Positions 45,499-55,547 of a stretch of 64,000 bases of DNA are shown here, piece by piece. Source of the stretch: Cherax quadricarinatus (taxonomy: Eukaryota; Arthropoda; Malacostraca; Decapoda; Parastacidae). A program made the translations under genes and the position numbers. The notes under the pieces are model-generated. The model was given only the letters and a program-made list of their open reading frames with translations. It ran no database searches and was not told where the DNA came from. Location of the stretch: assembly GCF_038502225.1 (NCBI RefSeq), contig NW_027197009.1, forward strand, positions 1 to 64,000, given 5' to 3'. Positions within the stretch are counted from its first letter, which is position 1, and every line of letters begins with the position of its first letter.

Positions 45499-45690
45499 TT
45501 AGTCTGCCGTAGTACGGATGTTAGCGAAGCGACTGTACCAGCCCGTGGCCAAGTCCTCTTGTTTGGCAGCCATGGCTGCCGTGTGACAGGCAGTCGTAGC
45601 ATACAAGTGTCTCCAGAGTTCCTCTAGTAGAGCCAGGAACACAACATCGGCGTCTACGGACACCGGAGCATGCACGTCTTTTAGAAGAGA
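45499..45690 (-). CDS. Candidate terminal coding exon of a host gene
   Basis: The minus strand reads GTTATTTTGCAG at 45691-45702, a good 3' splice site. It is followed by a 63-codon frame beginning SLLKDVHAPVSVDADVVFLA and ending FANIRTTAD with a stop at 45499. It is locally GC-rich, does not match any TE family in the window, and reads like a folded helical protein (VVFLALLEELWRHLYATT). It begins in phase 0, which fits the exon at 48685-48821. I do not recognise the protein. A chance ORF cannot be excluded. Confidence 0.45.
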   Translation of the reverse strand, partial: SLLKDVHAPVSVDADVVFLALLEELWRHLYATTACHTAAMAAKQEDLATGWYSRFANIRTTAD

Positions 45691-45749
45691 CTGCAAAATA
45701 ACGAGCTGCATCATTCACAAAGCACTAGAAAAAAAAACAGTTTCCCACA

Positions 45750-46620
45750 AGGCTGGGTGACCCGTCAACGAAGAAACACTCTAGTCGTCTTTCACTCCAT
45801 CGCTGTCTGTATTGCCAGAGGCATGCCTTCCCTACAGTTAAAAAACTGCAACATATCAACACTCTTCCTTCAGAGTGCAGACAATGCATTTCCCACCTCA
45901 AGGACTCAAGTCCACCTAACCGGTTTTACTGAATCCCTTCAGAAATGATACTTTCCTCACATTCCAATGACAAGTCAAATCATAAAAATCATTTGTCTCC
46001 AATTGCTCCTATCTAGCACGCTCGCATGTGCTTGGTGCAAGTCCAAGCCCCTTTGCACACAAAAACCTCGTAACCCCCTCCCTCCAACCTTTCCTAGGCC
46101 AACCCCTACCCCCACTTTTCTTCCACTGCAGATTTATATGCCCTCAAAGTCATTCCATTTTCTTCCAGTCTTTCCAAATGTCTAAGGCATCTCAGCAACC
46201 ACTTCTCTGACCACTGAATAAAACTTTTAGTAACCCCGCACCTCCTTTTAATCCCCAAACTACAGATTCTCTGCATTATATTCACTACACATTGCCCTCA
46301 GACATGACATCACCACCCTTCTTGTTGCAGCATTCACGACCCATGCTTCACACACATATATGAGTGTGGGTATAACAATACCTTCATACATTTCTCTCTT
46401 TGCTTCCACGTACAAAGTTCTTTGTCTCCACACACTCCTCGCCTTTTTCCCATCCTCAGTTCTACGATTCACGTCGTCTTCCGCTAACGAGTCCACTCCC
46501 AAATATCTGAAGACATTCACCTCCTCATCCAAACTCTTTCCCTCTGATCTAATATCCACTTATTCATTGCCTAAATTTTTGTTATCCTTATCTCCTTGCT
46601 CTTTCCTAAATTTCTCATTA
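45750..46620 (-). pseudogene. RTE-like LINE 3' part, decayed
   Basis: Reverse translation at 46260-46559 gives GKSLDEEVNVFRYLGVD, SVWRQRTLYVEAKREMYEGI and VIPTLIYVCEAWVVNAATRR. These match the thumb of the RTE-like RT. The 3' UTR follows leftwards to 45750. There are several indels. Confidence 0.8.
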
Positions 46621-46621
46621 G

Positions 46622-46890
46622 TACCAGTAACCAGTTACTATTATCAGTAGTGACTCACTACCAACCATCTGTGTCAATCATTTGTTATTCACTGTTGCAT
46701 CTGACCTTGGCATGTTTTTGAATGCCACTCACTCCTAGACGTCATTCGTGAGGCAGTCTAAAGATAGGGAGCAGAGATGGGTGAGCGGCATTCAAAAACA
46801 CGCAAAGGTCAGCCGCAACAGTGAATAACGAGGGATACACACAGACGGTTCGTAGTGAGTCACTACTGACACTGGTAACTGGTATGCTAC
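46622..46890. repeat. Long imperfect palindrome (foldback)
   Basis: 46622-46735 and 46775-46890 are inverted copies (about 115 bp each, roughly 85-90% alike by eye) around a ~40-bp spacer. Landmarks are CCAGTTACTATTATCAGTAGTGACTC and its inverse, and CATGTTTTTGAATGCC with GGCATTCAAAAACACG. Confidence 0.75.
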
Positions 46891-47880
46891 TACTAAAACG
46901 TTCACTTTTAATTTCCTTCTTTTACACAACCTACCAAACTCGTTCACCAACCTCTGCAGCTACATTTTTAATTAAAAACTTGTTGCCACTGGGAGTTGGC
47001 TACATGTATTATTTCCATGGAGAATCGCTAAGCCTGCAGAGGTTATTCAGTAACCGACAAACAACATGTAATCTAGACTTTATATAAAATAGTGGAGGGC
47101 TGCTTCAATTCCTTAAATCAAAAGCCCTTCAAGATATCCACTTAGAGGGTAGTTCACAATGCAAAGAAACACACACAAAAATAAAGATAAGAAATGCTCT
47201 ATATTTTTAGTGTGTTACTGAGGTCCTCTTCAGCAGACTCCTGAAAAAGACCTCTGCAGCGAGGCAAAATATATGTATGCTATTCGTAAGGCAAAGGAAA
47301 TCCTACAAGAGACAAAAACAGTAAGAATGGTAGTCAGTATATTTACACCTCCAGATAAAGTATTTATTATGCTATGTTGCACTATTCTTATATTCTGTCT
47401 TATTTATTCCATGCGGGCTATTACATTCATTGCAAAGTACATACTTAACCTGCATGGGTCATATGGACCTTAGAGAATGGAAGGTAATCGGGTCTGATGC
47501 CAAGGGGGAACAAATATTTTAATGGTTCTGTTTATTACCTTCCCCATGGCCAGTCTCAGACCAGGCTTCCTAGCTTGAAAATGATGTGTATAGTGAATGT
47601 AAGCAGAGGTTTGCAAGACACACCTGTCATTTTACCTGTTCATGAGACAAAGTGCAGAACATCAATCCAACCTTAGTTGTAATGCCTTAATTTGTTTTTT
47701 GTATACCTTTTTTTGTCCATGAATATAAGCAAATAATAATTGTTGCTACTGTAGTCTTAAGTCAGGCTTAAGCTTGCCCAAAATACTACTCTGTATAACC
47801 ATGGGCTTTCTCCGTGCAGAATCAAATGTCACCCATCTCTATACAAACATTGCATCATATGGAAATTTGACTTTCATTTT
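46891..47880. other. Unassigned DNA with RTE 5' UTR scrap
   Basis: About 47575-47680 resembles in reverse the RTE 5' UTR (TGTCTCATGAACAGG, GTCTTGCAAACCTCTGCTTAC). The segment near 47785-47875 recurs loosely at 48430-48520. Nothing else was recognised. Confidence 0.4.
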
Positions 47881-48160
47881 TTTTAACACGTCAGCCATGT
47901 CCCACCAAGGCAGGGTGATCCAAGAAAGAAAAATACTTTCCCCATCATTCACACATAATCACTGTCTTTGCATAGGCGCTCAGATACGAAAGTATAGATG
48001 TCACTCCAAACAGCCAACATCCCAAACCCCTCCTTCAAATTAAGTACAGACATTGTGCTTCCCACCTCCAGGACTTAAAGTCCGGTTAACCAGTTTCCCT
48101 GAAACCCATCACAAAATATTACCCTGCTCACACTCCAACAGCTCATCAGGTCTCAAAAAC
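47880..48160 (-). mobile_element. RTE-like LINE 3' UTR fragment
   Basis: In reverse it matches the CCCACCAAGGCAGGGTGA tail, the GTACAGACATTGTGCTTCCCACCTCCAGGACTT block and CACTCCAACAGC of the RTE 3' UTR. Confidence 0.75.
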
Positions 48161-48188
48161 AATTTTATATATTTTTAAAATTTTAAAA

Positions 48189-48360
48189 TTACTAGTCAAT
48201 GCGACAGGTTCGAACCGATGAACTTGGACGAGAGACAAGAAAGCGAATGCACCAGGCCGTGTGGCCAGTACAAACTGAATGAGATTCTATTTCGCAGTCG
48301 TCTGACAGGATGGTAGTTCCTCCCTCGATGGCTGCTACCAATCTATAACCTGTGAGCATT
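48189..48360 (-). mobile_element. tRNA-like SINE fragment next to RTE 5' scrap
   Basis: Reverse-complemented, 48200-48275 has TGGCCACACGGCCTGGTGC (box A-like) and GGTTCGAACC (box B) about 55 nt apart, as in tRNA-derived SINEs. It is preceded by TTGGTAGCAGCC...GGGAGG...CCTGTCAG, which resembles the RTE 5' end at 53.8-53.9 kb. It does not fold as an intact tRNA. Confidence 0.45.
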
Positions 48361-48684
48361 GGTTCTTTGGATTAATCTGCATCCTTTCACAAGCAGCAAA
48401 AGACCACCTGTGAAATGTCTAAACATGGCTTCACTTGTACTCTGCATAACCATGGCCTTAAACACAGACTCCAGTGTCACCTATTTCTGTATCAACACTT
48501 TATCATGTTGAAATAAACTTGACATATAAATTTGTATCTACCAACATAAAATGATAATAATAATAATAATAACATAAAATTAACGTACGTTCAAGAAGTA
48601 GTACAGCGTACGTCAATTTATATACTTTTATATGAAGAGTACATACAAGCATGAAGAGCACGTAAATTCGTGAAGAGTACGTAC

Positions 48685-48821
48685 GGGCATGAAGAGTCTC
48701 TGGGATGAACAAGGCTTGTAGAGTTTCCTCCATGCTGATGCATCTTGTCCTGGTGGGAAGGTGATGCTGTGAATGTTTGGAGATAGTTTCTCTCCCTCAC
48801 TTCTGCTGGCCATGATGCATG
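48685..48821 (-). CDS. Candidate coding exon of a host gene (start codon)
   Basis: On the minus strand a 3' splice site (TTATGTTACAG, about 48822-48832) precedes the exon. The first in-frame ATG is at 48813 and encodes 43 residues (MASRSEGEKLSPNIHSITFP... ending SSQRLFMP). A GTACGT donor begins at 48684. It ends in phase 0, matching the exon start at 45690, so the two could join into a 106-residue frame. No match to TE proteins in the window; family not recognised. Other exons may exist between or before. Confidence 0.4.
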
Positions 48822-49311
48822 CTGTAACATAACAACCACTATGACAGAATTTGATAAGACAAGTGAAAGCCAAATTTCAAAACATTTCTTAGAAATGGAA
48901 AAATGGTTGGCAAAAGCATTTCAGAATTTTTGGGGAACTTTCATCAGAGCCAAATTTAAAAAAATATAGAAAAAGGTCACATACAGGAGAGAAACATTAT
49001 GATGGTCCATCCTGCATCATTGTCAACAATCAAGAAGCGACTGAAGCTTTGTCATAAGGCTCCTCCACTAAGTGCAGGTTACTGGCATATTGTTTCTGCC
49101 ACAGTATTTTGACTTGTAATTATTCTTCTTTAGAAAAAACATGCAAGGGTCTTACCAGAGGCTCATGTTGAGAACATTTCTGACATACAGTCAAGTTTCA
49201 ACATAATGAACTAATAGGGGGAATTTTCCAAGCATCTTACATCAGAAAAACGTAAAATGGAAAAAAAAAAAAGGACTAAAGTATGTATTATACTATATAC
49301 CTAATATAGTA

Positions 49312-49672
49312 CACTGCAGTAGCCTGGAACCTAACCTGTTGTATAAGTGGGGCCCTCCTGTACTGCAGTAGTCTGGAACACAACCTGTTGTATAAGTGGC
49401 CCCTCCTGTACTGCAGTAGCGTGGAACCTAACCTGTTGTATAAGTGGGGCCCTCCTGTACTGCAGTAGCCTGGAACCTAACCTGTTGTATAAGTGGGCTC
49501 TCCTGTACTGCAGTAGCCTGGAACCTAACCTGTTGTATAAGTGGGGCCCTCCTGTACTGCAGTAGCCTGGAACCTAACCTGTTGTATAATTGGGCCCCCT
49601 CCTGTACTGCAGTAGTGGGGCGTGGAACCTAACCTGTTGCATAAGTGGGGCCCTCCTGTACTGCAGTAGCCT
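49312..49672. repeat. 49-bp minisatellite, about 7 units
   Basis: The unit starts CTGCAGTAGCCTGGAACCTA and contains CCTGTTGTATAAGTGGGGCC. Units differ by single-base indels in the G/C runs. The apparent ORFs inside are repeat artefacts. Confidence 0.95.
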
Positions 49673-49682
49673 GAAAGATAAG

Positions 49683-49935
49683 AAGGAAAACTACAACAGG
49701 TCTACTGACCCATTCAGAGGAGGTCCATGTGACCCCCCCCCCCCAGACTAGCCCAATGACCCAACCCCCCCCCTGGATTAGCGTAATGACCCACCCAGTC
49801 TGGCCACCTCCACTCAAGGAAGGAGCATGGCACCAGACCCAGCAGCACAAGCTAGTCAGGTCCAATTCACACCCACTCATGTATTTATCTAACCTATTTT
49901 TAAAACTACACAACGTTTTAACCTGAATATCTGTA
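49683..49935 (-). mobile_element. CR1-like LINE C-terminal fragment
   Basis: Reverse translation includes FKNRLDKYMSGCELDLTSLC, which aligns with the C-terminus FKKRLDKYMSGRGWV of the CR1 at 62575. The following 3' UTR has poly-C/G tracts at 49733-49742 and 49764-49773. Confidence 0.65.
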
Positions 49936-49984
49936 CTCGGGAGTTTGTTCTACTCATAACCTGCTGTACTAGTGGGGCCCTCCT

Positions 49985-52112
49985 AGGAGGGCTGTAATTT
50001 GACATTACTGTAACTCAACACTGCTGTAATTTGACATTACTGTGGTTACAGCAATGTCAAGTTACAGCAGTGTTGAGTTACAGTAATGCAAAGTTACAGC
50101 AATGTCAAGTTACAGTAATGCCAAGTTACAGCAATGTCAAGTTACAGTAATGCCAAGTTACAGCAATGTCAAGTTACAGCAATGTCAAGTTACAGCAGTG
50201 TTGAGTTACAGTAATGTCAAGTTACAGCAATGTCAAGTTACAGCAGTGTTGAGTTACAGTAATGCCAAGTTACAGCAATGTCAAGTTACAGCAGTGTTGA
50301 GTTACAGTAATGCCAAGTTACAGCAGTGTTGAGTTACAGTAATGTCAAGTTACAGCAGTGTTGAGTTACAGTAATGTCAAGTTACAGCAATGTCAAGTTA
50401 CAGCAATGTCAAGTTACAGTAGTGTTGAGTTACAGTAGTGTCAAGTTACAGCAGGGTCAAGTTACAGCAGTGTCAAGTTACAGCAGTGTCAAGTTACAGT
50501 AGTGTCAAGTTACAGCAGTGTCAAGTTACAACAGTGTCAAGTTACAGCAGGGTCAAGTTACAGCAGTGTCAAGTTACAGCAGGGTCAAGTTACAGCAGGG
50601 TCAAGTTACAGCAGTGTCAAGTTACAGCAGTGTCAAGTTACAGCAGTGTCAAGTTACAGTAATGCCAAGTTACAACAATGTCAAGTTACAGCAGTGTCAA
50701 GTTACAGCAGTGTCAAGTTACAGCAGTGTCAAGTTACAGCAGTGTCAAGTTACAGTAGTGTCAAGTTACAGCAGTGTCAAGTTACAGCAATGTCAAGTTA
50801 CAGCAATGTCAAGTTACAGTAGTGTTGAGTTACAGTAGTGTCAAGTTACAGCAGGGTCAAGTTACAGTAGTGTCAAGTTACAGCAGTGTCAAGTTACAGC
50901 AGTGTCAAGTTACAGTAGTGTCAAGTTACAGCAGTGTCAAGTTACAACAGTGTCAAGTTACAGCAGTGTCAAGTTACAGCAGGGTCAAGTTACAGCAGTG
51001 TCAAGTTACAGCAGTGTCAAGTTACAGCAGTGTCAAGTTACAGTAATGCCAAGTTACAACAATGTCAAGTTACAGCAGTGTCAAGTTACAGCAGTGTCAA
51101 GTTACAGCAGTGTCAAGTTACAGCAGTGTCAAGTTACAGTAGTGTCAAGTTACAGCAGTGTCAAGTTACAGCAGTGTCAAGTTACAGTAATGCCAAGTTA
51201 CAACAATGTCAATTTACAGCAGTGTCAAGTTACAGCAGTGTCAATTTACAGCAGTGTCAAGTTACAGCAGTGTCAATTTACAGTAGTGTCAAGTTACAGC
51301 AGTGTCAAGTTACAGCAGTGTCAAGTTACAGCAGTGTCAAGTTACAGCAGTGTCAAGTTACAGCAGTGTCAAGTTACAGCAGTGTCAAGTTACAGCAGTG
51401 TCAAGTTACAGCAGTGTCAAGTTACAGCAATGTCAAGTTACAGCAGGGTCAAGTTACAGTAGTGTCAAGTTACAGCAGGGTCAAGTTACAGCAGTGTCAA
51501 GTTACAGCAGTGTCAAGTTACAGCAGTGTCATGTTACAGTAGTGTCAAGTTACAGCAGTGTCAAGTTACAGTAGTGTCAAGTTACAGTAGTGTCAAGTTA
51601 CAGTAGTGTCAAGTTACAGCAGTGTCATGTTACAGTAGTGTCATGTTACAGTAGTGTCAAGTTACAGTAGTGTCAAGTTACAGCAGTGTCAAGTTACAGT
51701 AGTGTCAAGTTACAGTAGTGTCAAGTTACAGCAGTGTCAAGTTACAGCAGTGTCAAGTTACAGCAGTGTCAAGTTACAGCAGTGTCAAGTTACAGCAGTG
51801 TCAAGTTACAGCAGTGTCAAGTTACAGCAGTGTCAAGTTACAGCAGTGTCAAGTTACAGCAGGGTCAAGTTACAGTAGTGTCAAGTTACAGCAGGGTCAA
51901 GTTACAGCAGTGTCAAGTTACAGCAGTGTCAAGTTACAGTAGTGTCAAGTTACAGCAGGGTCAAGTTACAGCAGTGTCATGTTACAGTAGTGTCAAGTTA
52001 CAGCAGTGTCAAGTTACAGCAGTGTCAAGTTACAGCAGGGTCAAGTTACAGCAGTGTCAAGTTACAGCAGTGTCAAGTTACAGCAGGGTCAAGTTACAGC
52101 AGTGTCAAGTTA
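49985..52112. repeat. 16-bp minisatellite, about 130 units
   Basis: The unit is CAGTGTCAAGTTACAG with variants (CAATG, GGGTC, TGTTGAG, ATGCC). The first ~55 bp (49990-50042) run in opposite orientation, so the array begins with an inverted head. Because 16 is not a multiple of 3, all frames cycle through the same 16-residue repeat. The many ORFs here are artefacts. Confidence 0.97.
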
Positions 52113-53340
52113 TACACAAATGCACCAACAGTCACGAGGATACTCAGTAACTACTGAAACTATTACAACCACTGACTAGTATCTATCTAACAGTTATAAT
52201 TATAACCATTATTTTTAAAGGGGTGGATAGGTAAACCAGTGGAAGGCCTCAGTCAGATGACCAAAAGCTCCAAGGATGTTAGTGGCTTTCTTTGTATTTA
52301 ACAATATTTTATAACACGTAAATCACACATTTTATATTATGCAAAGAAATAAAATCTAATAGCATTCGAAGACCCGTGTCAGGAAACACTTGTCCTGTTT
52401 CCCGACAAATCTTACCTAAGCTAACCTCGGAGACCTAAGTTAACCTCGGAGTCGAGGTACAATGCACTGTTAACAACCTCATGTTGTGAACATTTTGTAT
52501 TTGAAATATATTTGTACAATAAAACAGGAAATAGGTGGGGTTTGAACCCATGGCAAGTGAGTCATAGTTGTATAATATAATTCAGTCTGGATGAGCATGC
52601 AAACAAGCCAGGCCGGAGGTCAACCTACGGGAGTAACAAAAACATTCAAAATCTGTAAGGGTTTTCACGAGATAAATTTTGAGTACCTTATCTGATAAGC
52701 TTCAAACGGAACAAAAAGACGCAATACTGTATCTGGAACAACACACAAATAACCCGCAAGTAGGACAATGAAAATTACAATGCAGTTTCAGTCCAAAATG
52801 AGCATAAGTGTCTTTCTATGTGATTCATCTCTTCAATGTTGATAACTTAAAAAGCAACTTGAAAATTAATGTACTGTTGTATTTTGGGATACTAGTTTCT
52901 CTGTAATATTAAGAGAATATCTATGCAATTAAGTTTCCAAGCTGGTGTTTCTTATGGGGGTTAAATTAGTGTTGCACTGTGTATGTCCTAATTTGCCACT
53001 TTTAGTATGTACAGGGAATTGAGGTTAAGCAATACAAACTAGGATATCTTTCTCAGATCACCAAAGTACAAGGGATTGGGGTTATGCAATACTGCAATAC
53101 CTTATTTTGGATTGCTAGAGTACAAGGGACTGGGATTATATATTTTTTTTTTTCATTGAAGTACAAAAGACTGGGGTTATGCAATACAGGAATACCTTCC
53201 TCAGATCACTGAAATATTGTGGGCTGGGGTTATGCAATACAGGTCCTCCATCACAAATCTGGCATCATTGGGACCTGTAGTGTGCCGGATTACTGAGTTT
53301 GCCGGATTACAGAGTGGTTAGGTTAGAATACACTTAATAA
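52113..53340. other. Unassigned DNA with degenerate repeats
   Basis: 53007-53245 holds about four degenerate ~60-bp units (AAGGGAYTGGGGTTATGCAATAC). Near 52530-52640 the minus strand has GGTTCAAACC, a possible box B of a tRNA-like SINE. 53248-53325 (GGCATCATTGGGACC, GTGCCGGATTACTGAG) may be a DNA-transposon end. Confidence 0.4.
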
Positions 53341-53935
53341 AATTAACTAACTTGACTTACACAAAGTTCATTGAACATCGGCAAAAATCGAAAATTTCCG
53401 CTAATTTGAGCTCAATTTCAAGGTACTTTTCATCATGAAAGCAATCAAAATCATGTCTATTTCTGTAATATATCTTCCATTCTATCAAATGAGTTAAAAA
53501 ATGAGAATACAACCATAAAAACCATATGAAAATATACTGCAAAGAGGCGGCTAATGGCTGAGAAGCGAACTCCCTTATTTATCATCCGTCTTTTTTATTT
53601 TTGTTGTACGTTAAGAAGCATCTTTCCATCAAACATTGCCCAAGTTTCAATGAGATAGCCCAGCAAACAACCGAGAAAAAAAATATTAACCAAAAATCAT
53701 ATATGGCAAGGCCAACCTTGTTTGTACATGTATGTGTAGTGTGACCTAAGTGTAAGTAGAAGTAGCAAGACATACCTGAAATCTTGCATGTTTATGAGAC
53801 AGAAAAAAGACACCAGCAATCCTACCATCATGTAAAACAATTACAGGCTTCCGTTTTACACTCACTTGGCAGGACGATAGTACCTCCCTGGGTGGTTGCT
53901 GCCTACCAACCTACTACCTAGACAAGAATATATAT
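53340..53935 (-). mobile_element. piggyBac-like fragment and RTE 5' end (reverse)
   Basis: 53345-53560 is an inverted relative of 40860-41040. 53725-53935, reverse-complemented, is the 5' UTR of the RTE-like family: GTTGGTAGGCAGCAACCACC at the outer end, CTTGCTACTTCTACTTACAC inside. It continues about 110 nt further 5' than the copy at 41236. Confidence 0.65.
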
Positions 53936-54099
53936 GCAAGAAAAATAAATATTGAAATTATCATTGTGTTATGAATGTGAAAATTACGAATGTGTGAAGG
54001 ATTGTTGGGATGACAGATCATATATAAACAAATACAGATCATATATAAACGAATACATCACGTTACATTAAATCCACCATACGAATCATTTGAACACAA

Positions 54100-54606
54100 A
54101 AATTTTGCCTCGCCTCATAAGCTCGCATCATTCGGTAAATTTCAGTGTTTTTTGTGCTTGTAACTGCAAAGTCATCATGGGCCCCAAGAAAGCTTCTAGT
54201 GCCAACCCTGTGGTAAAAAGGGTGAGAATTAGTATGGAAATTAAGAAAGATTTTGAAGGGTTTGGGGTTAACCCTGAGAAGCCTATGCAAAGTCCTAATG
54301 GAAGGGGATTCCCCTTCTAAACATTAACACCATCCACACACTCTCCTCCTCCCATCCCATCACAATTATCACCAGATCTTCAATAAAGGTAAGTATCATG
54401 TAATTATACATGTCTTCTTCAGTTTGTGTGTATTAAAATTAATATTTGATGTGGTAAAAAATTTTTTTTCATACTTTGGGGTGTCAGGATCGGATTAATT
54501 TGATTTCCATTATTTCTTAGGGGAAAATTAATTCGGCTAACGATAATTTCGCCTAACGTTGAGCTCTCAGGAATGCATTAATATCGTTAGGCGAGGGTCC
54601 ACTGTA
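54100..54606 (+). mobile_element. Tigger-like deletion derivative
   Basis: It contains the transposase start MGPKKASSANPVVKRVRISM (ATG at 54178), then jumps to the far subterminal region. It ends CGTTAGGCGAGGGTCCACTG next to TA, the Tigger inverted repeat. The DDE domain is absent. The left edge is not defined. Confidence 0.7.
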
Positions 54607-54844
54607 TGTACTTATATTTGTGAGAAAAAGTAGATGGTGGTGATGGTGCCTCTGGTGGATTAAGTACACACTATGACAATACAAGGATCTCAATGGAAAT
54701 AAGTCACTTTGACCTTTTCTGGGTTATCTGATGGGTAATTTACACATTTTTTACTATGTATGATAACTGTGGTCATCTTAATTAGTGTACCTGTACCTAA
54801 ATGACCTTAAAAGTGGGTCATTAAGGCTCCACTAACCTTGACAC

Positions 54845-54985
54845 CAGCAGTCACGGAGGTGGTGCTAAACCCACAAGGATTTAGTCCCTGGAAGAATGTC
54901 AGGATTGGGGGACTAAGGCTCTTGATCCAGTGCCTTGCATTAGAGCCATTTACCAAGCATCAAAGTACCTCCCGAGACGAGGAGG
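54845..54985 (-). mobile_element. Diverged relative of the 164-bp SINE (reverse)
   Basis: The reverse complement has GGGAGGTACTTTGATGCTTGG, CACTGGATC, then TCCTTGTGGGTTTAGCACC. These line up with GGAAGGTTCCTTGATGTTGG, ATTGGATC and the LINE/SINE tail hairpin. No TSD is visible. Confidence 0.45.
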
Positions 54986-55094
54986 ATGGGGGAAATAAAT
55001 GGTTTAAAATACCCATAAGATAGCTAATGGAATTCCACTGTGGGAAAAGCATCATTAATAAAGGTTTTAAATGGTAGGATCTAGCAAAAACCTG

Positions 55095-55545
55095 TGGAAA
55101 GGTGCACCTGTGTACCCTTGCAAAGGCGCGCCTGTGTACCCTTGCAAAGGTGCGCCTGTGTACACTTGCAAATGCGCGCCTGTGTGCCCTTGCAAATGCG
55201 CGCCTGTGCGCCCTTGCAAAGGCGCGCCTGTGTGCCCTTGCAAAGGCGCGCCTGTGTGCACTTGGAAAGGCGCGCCTGTGTGCACTTGGAAAGGCGCGCC
55301 TGTGTGCTCTTGCAAAGGCGCGCCTGTGTACACTTGGAAAGGCGCACCTGTGTACACTTGGAAAGGCACACCTGTGTACACTTGGAAAGGCGCACCTGTG
55401 TACACTTGGAAAGGCGCACCTGTGTACACTTGGAAAGGCGCACCTGTGTACACTTGGAAAGGCGCACATGTGTACACTTGGAAAGGCGCACCTGTGTACA
55501 CTTGGAAAGGCGCACCTGTGTACACTTGGAAAGGCGCAAGAAAAA
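55095..55545. repeat. 24-bp minisatellite, about 18 units
   Basis: The unit is CTTGGAAAGGCGCACCTGTGTA plus CA, with GGCGCGCC (AscI-type) variants concentrated in the left half. 24 is a multiple of 3 and no unit carries a stop, so several frames on both strands stay open; none is supported as a gene. Confidence 0.95.
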
Positions 55546-55547
55546 CT

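Noticed and set aside
49312..49672. CRISPR-like array of regular repeats
   Set aside because: Units are contiguous with no unique spacers and the genome is eukaryotic; it is a minisatellite.
50102..52157. Many overlapping ORFs with SSYSSVKLQQCQVTA repeats
   Set aside because: They are read-through of a 16-bp minisatellite with no stop in any phase; no gene signal.
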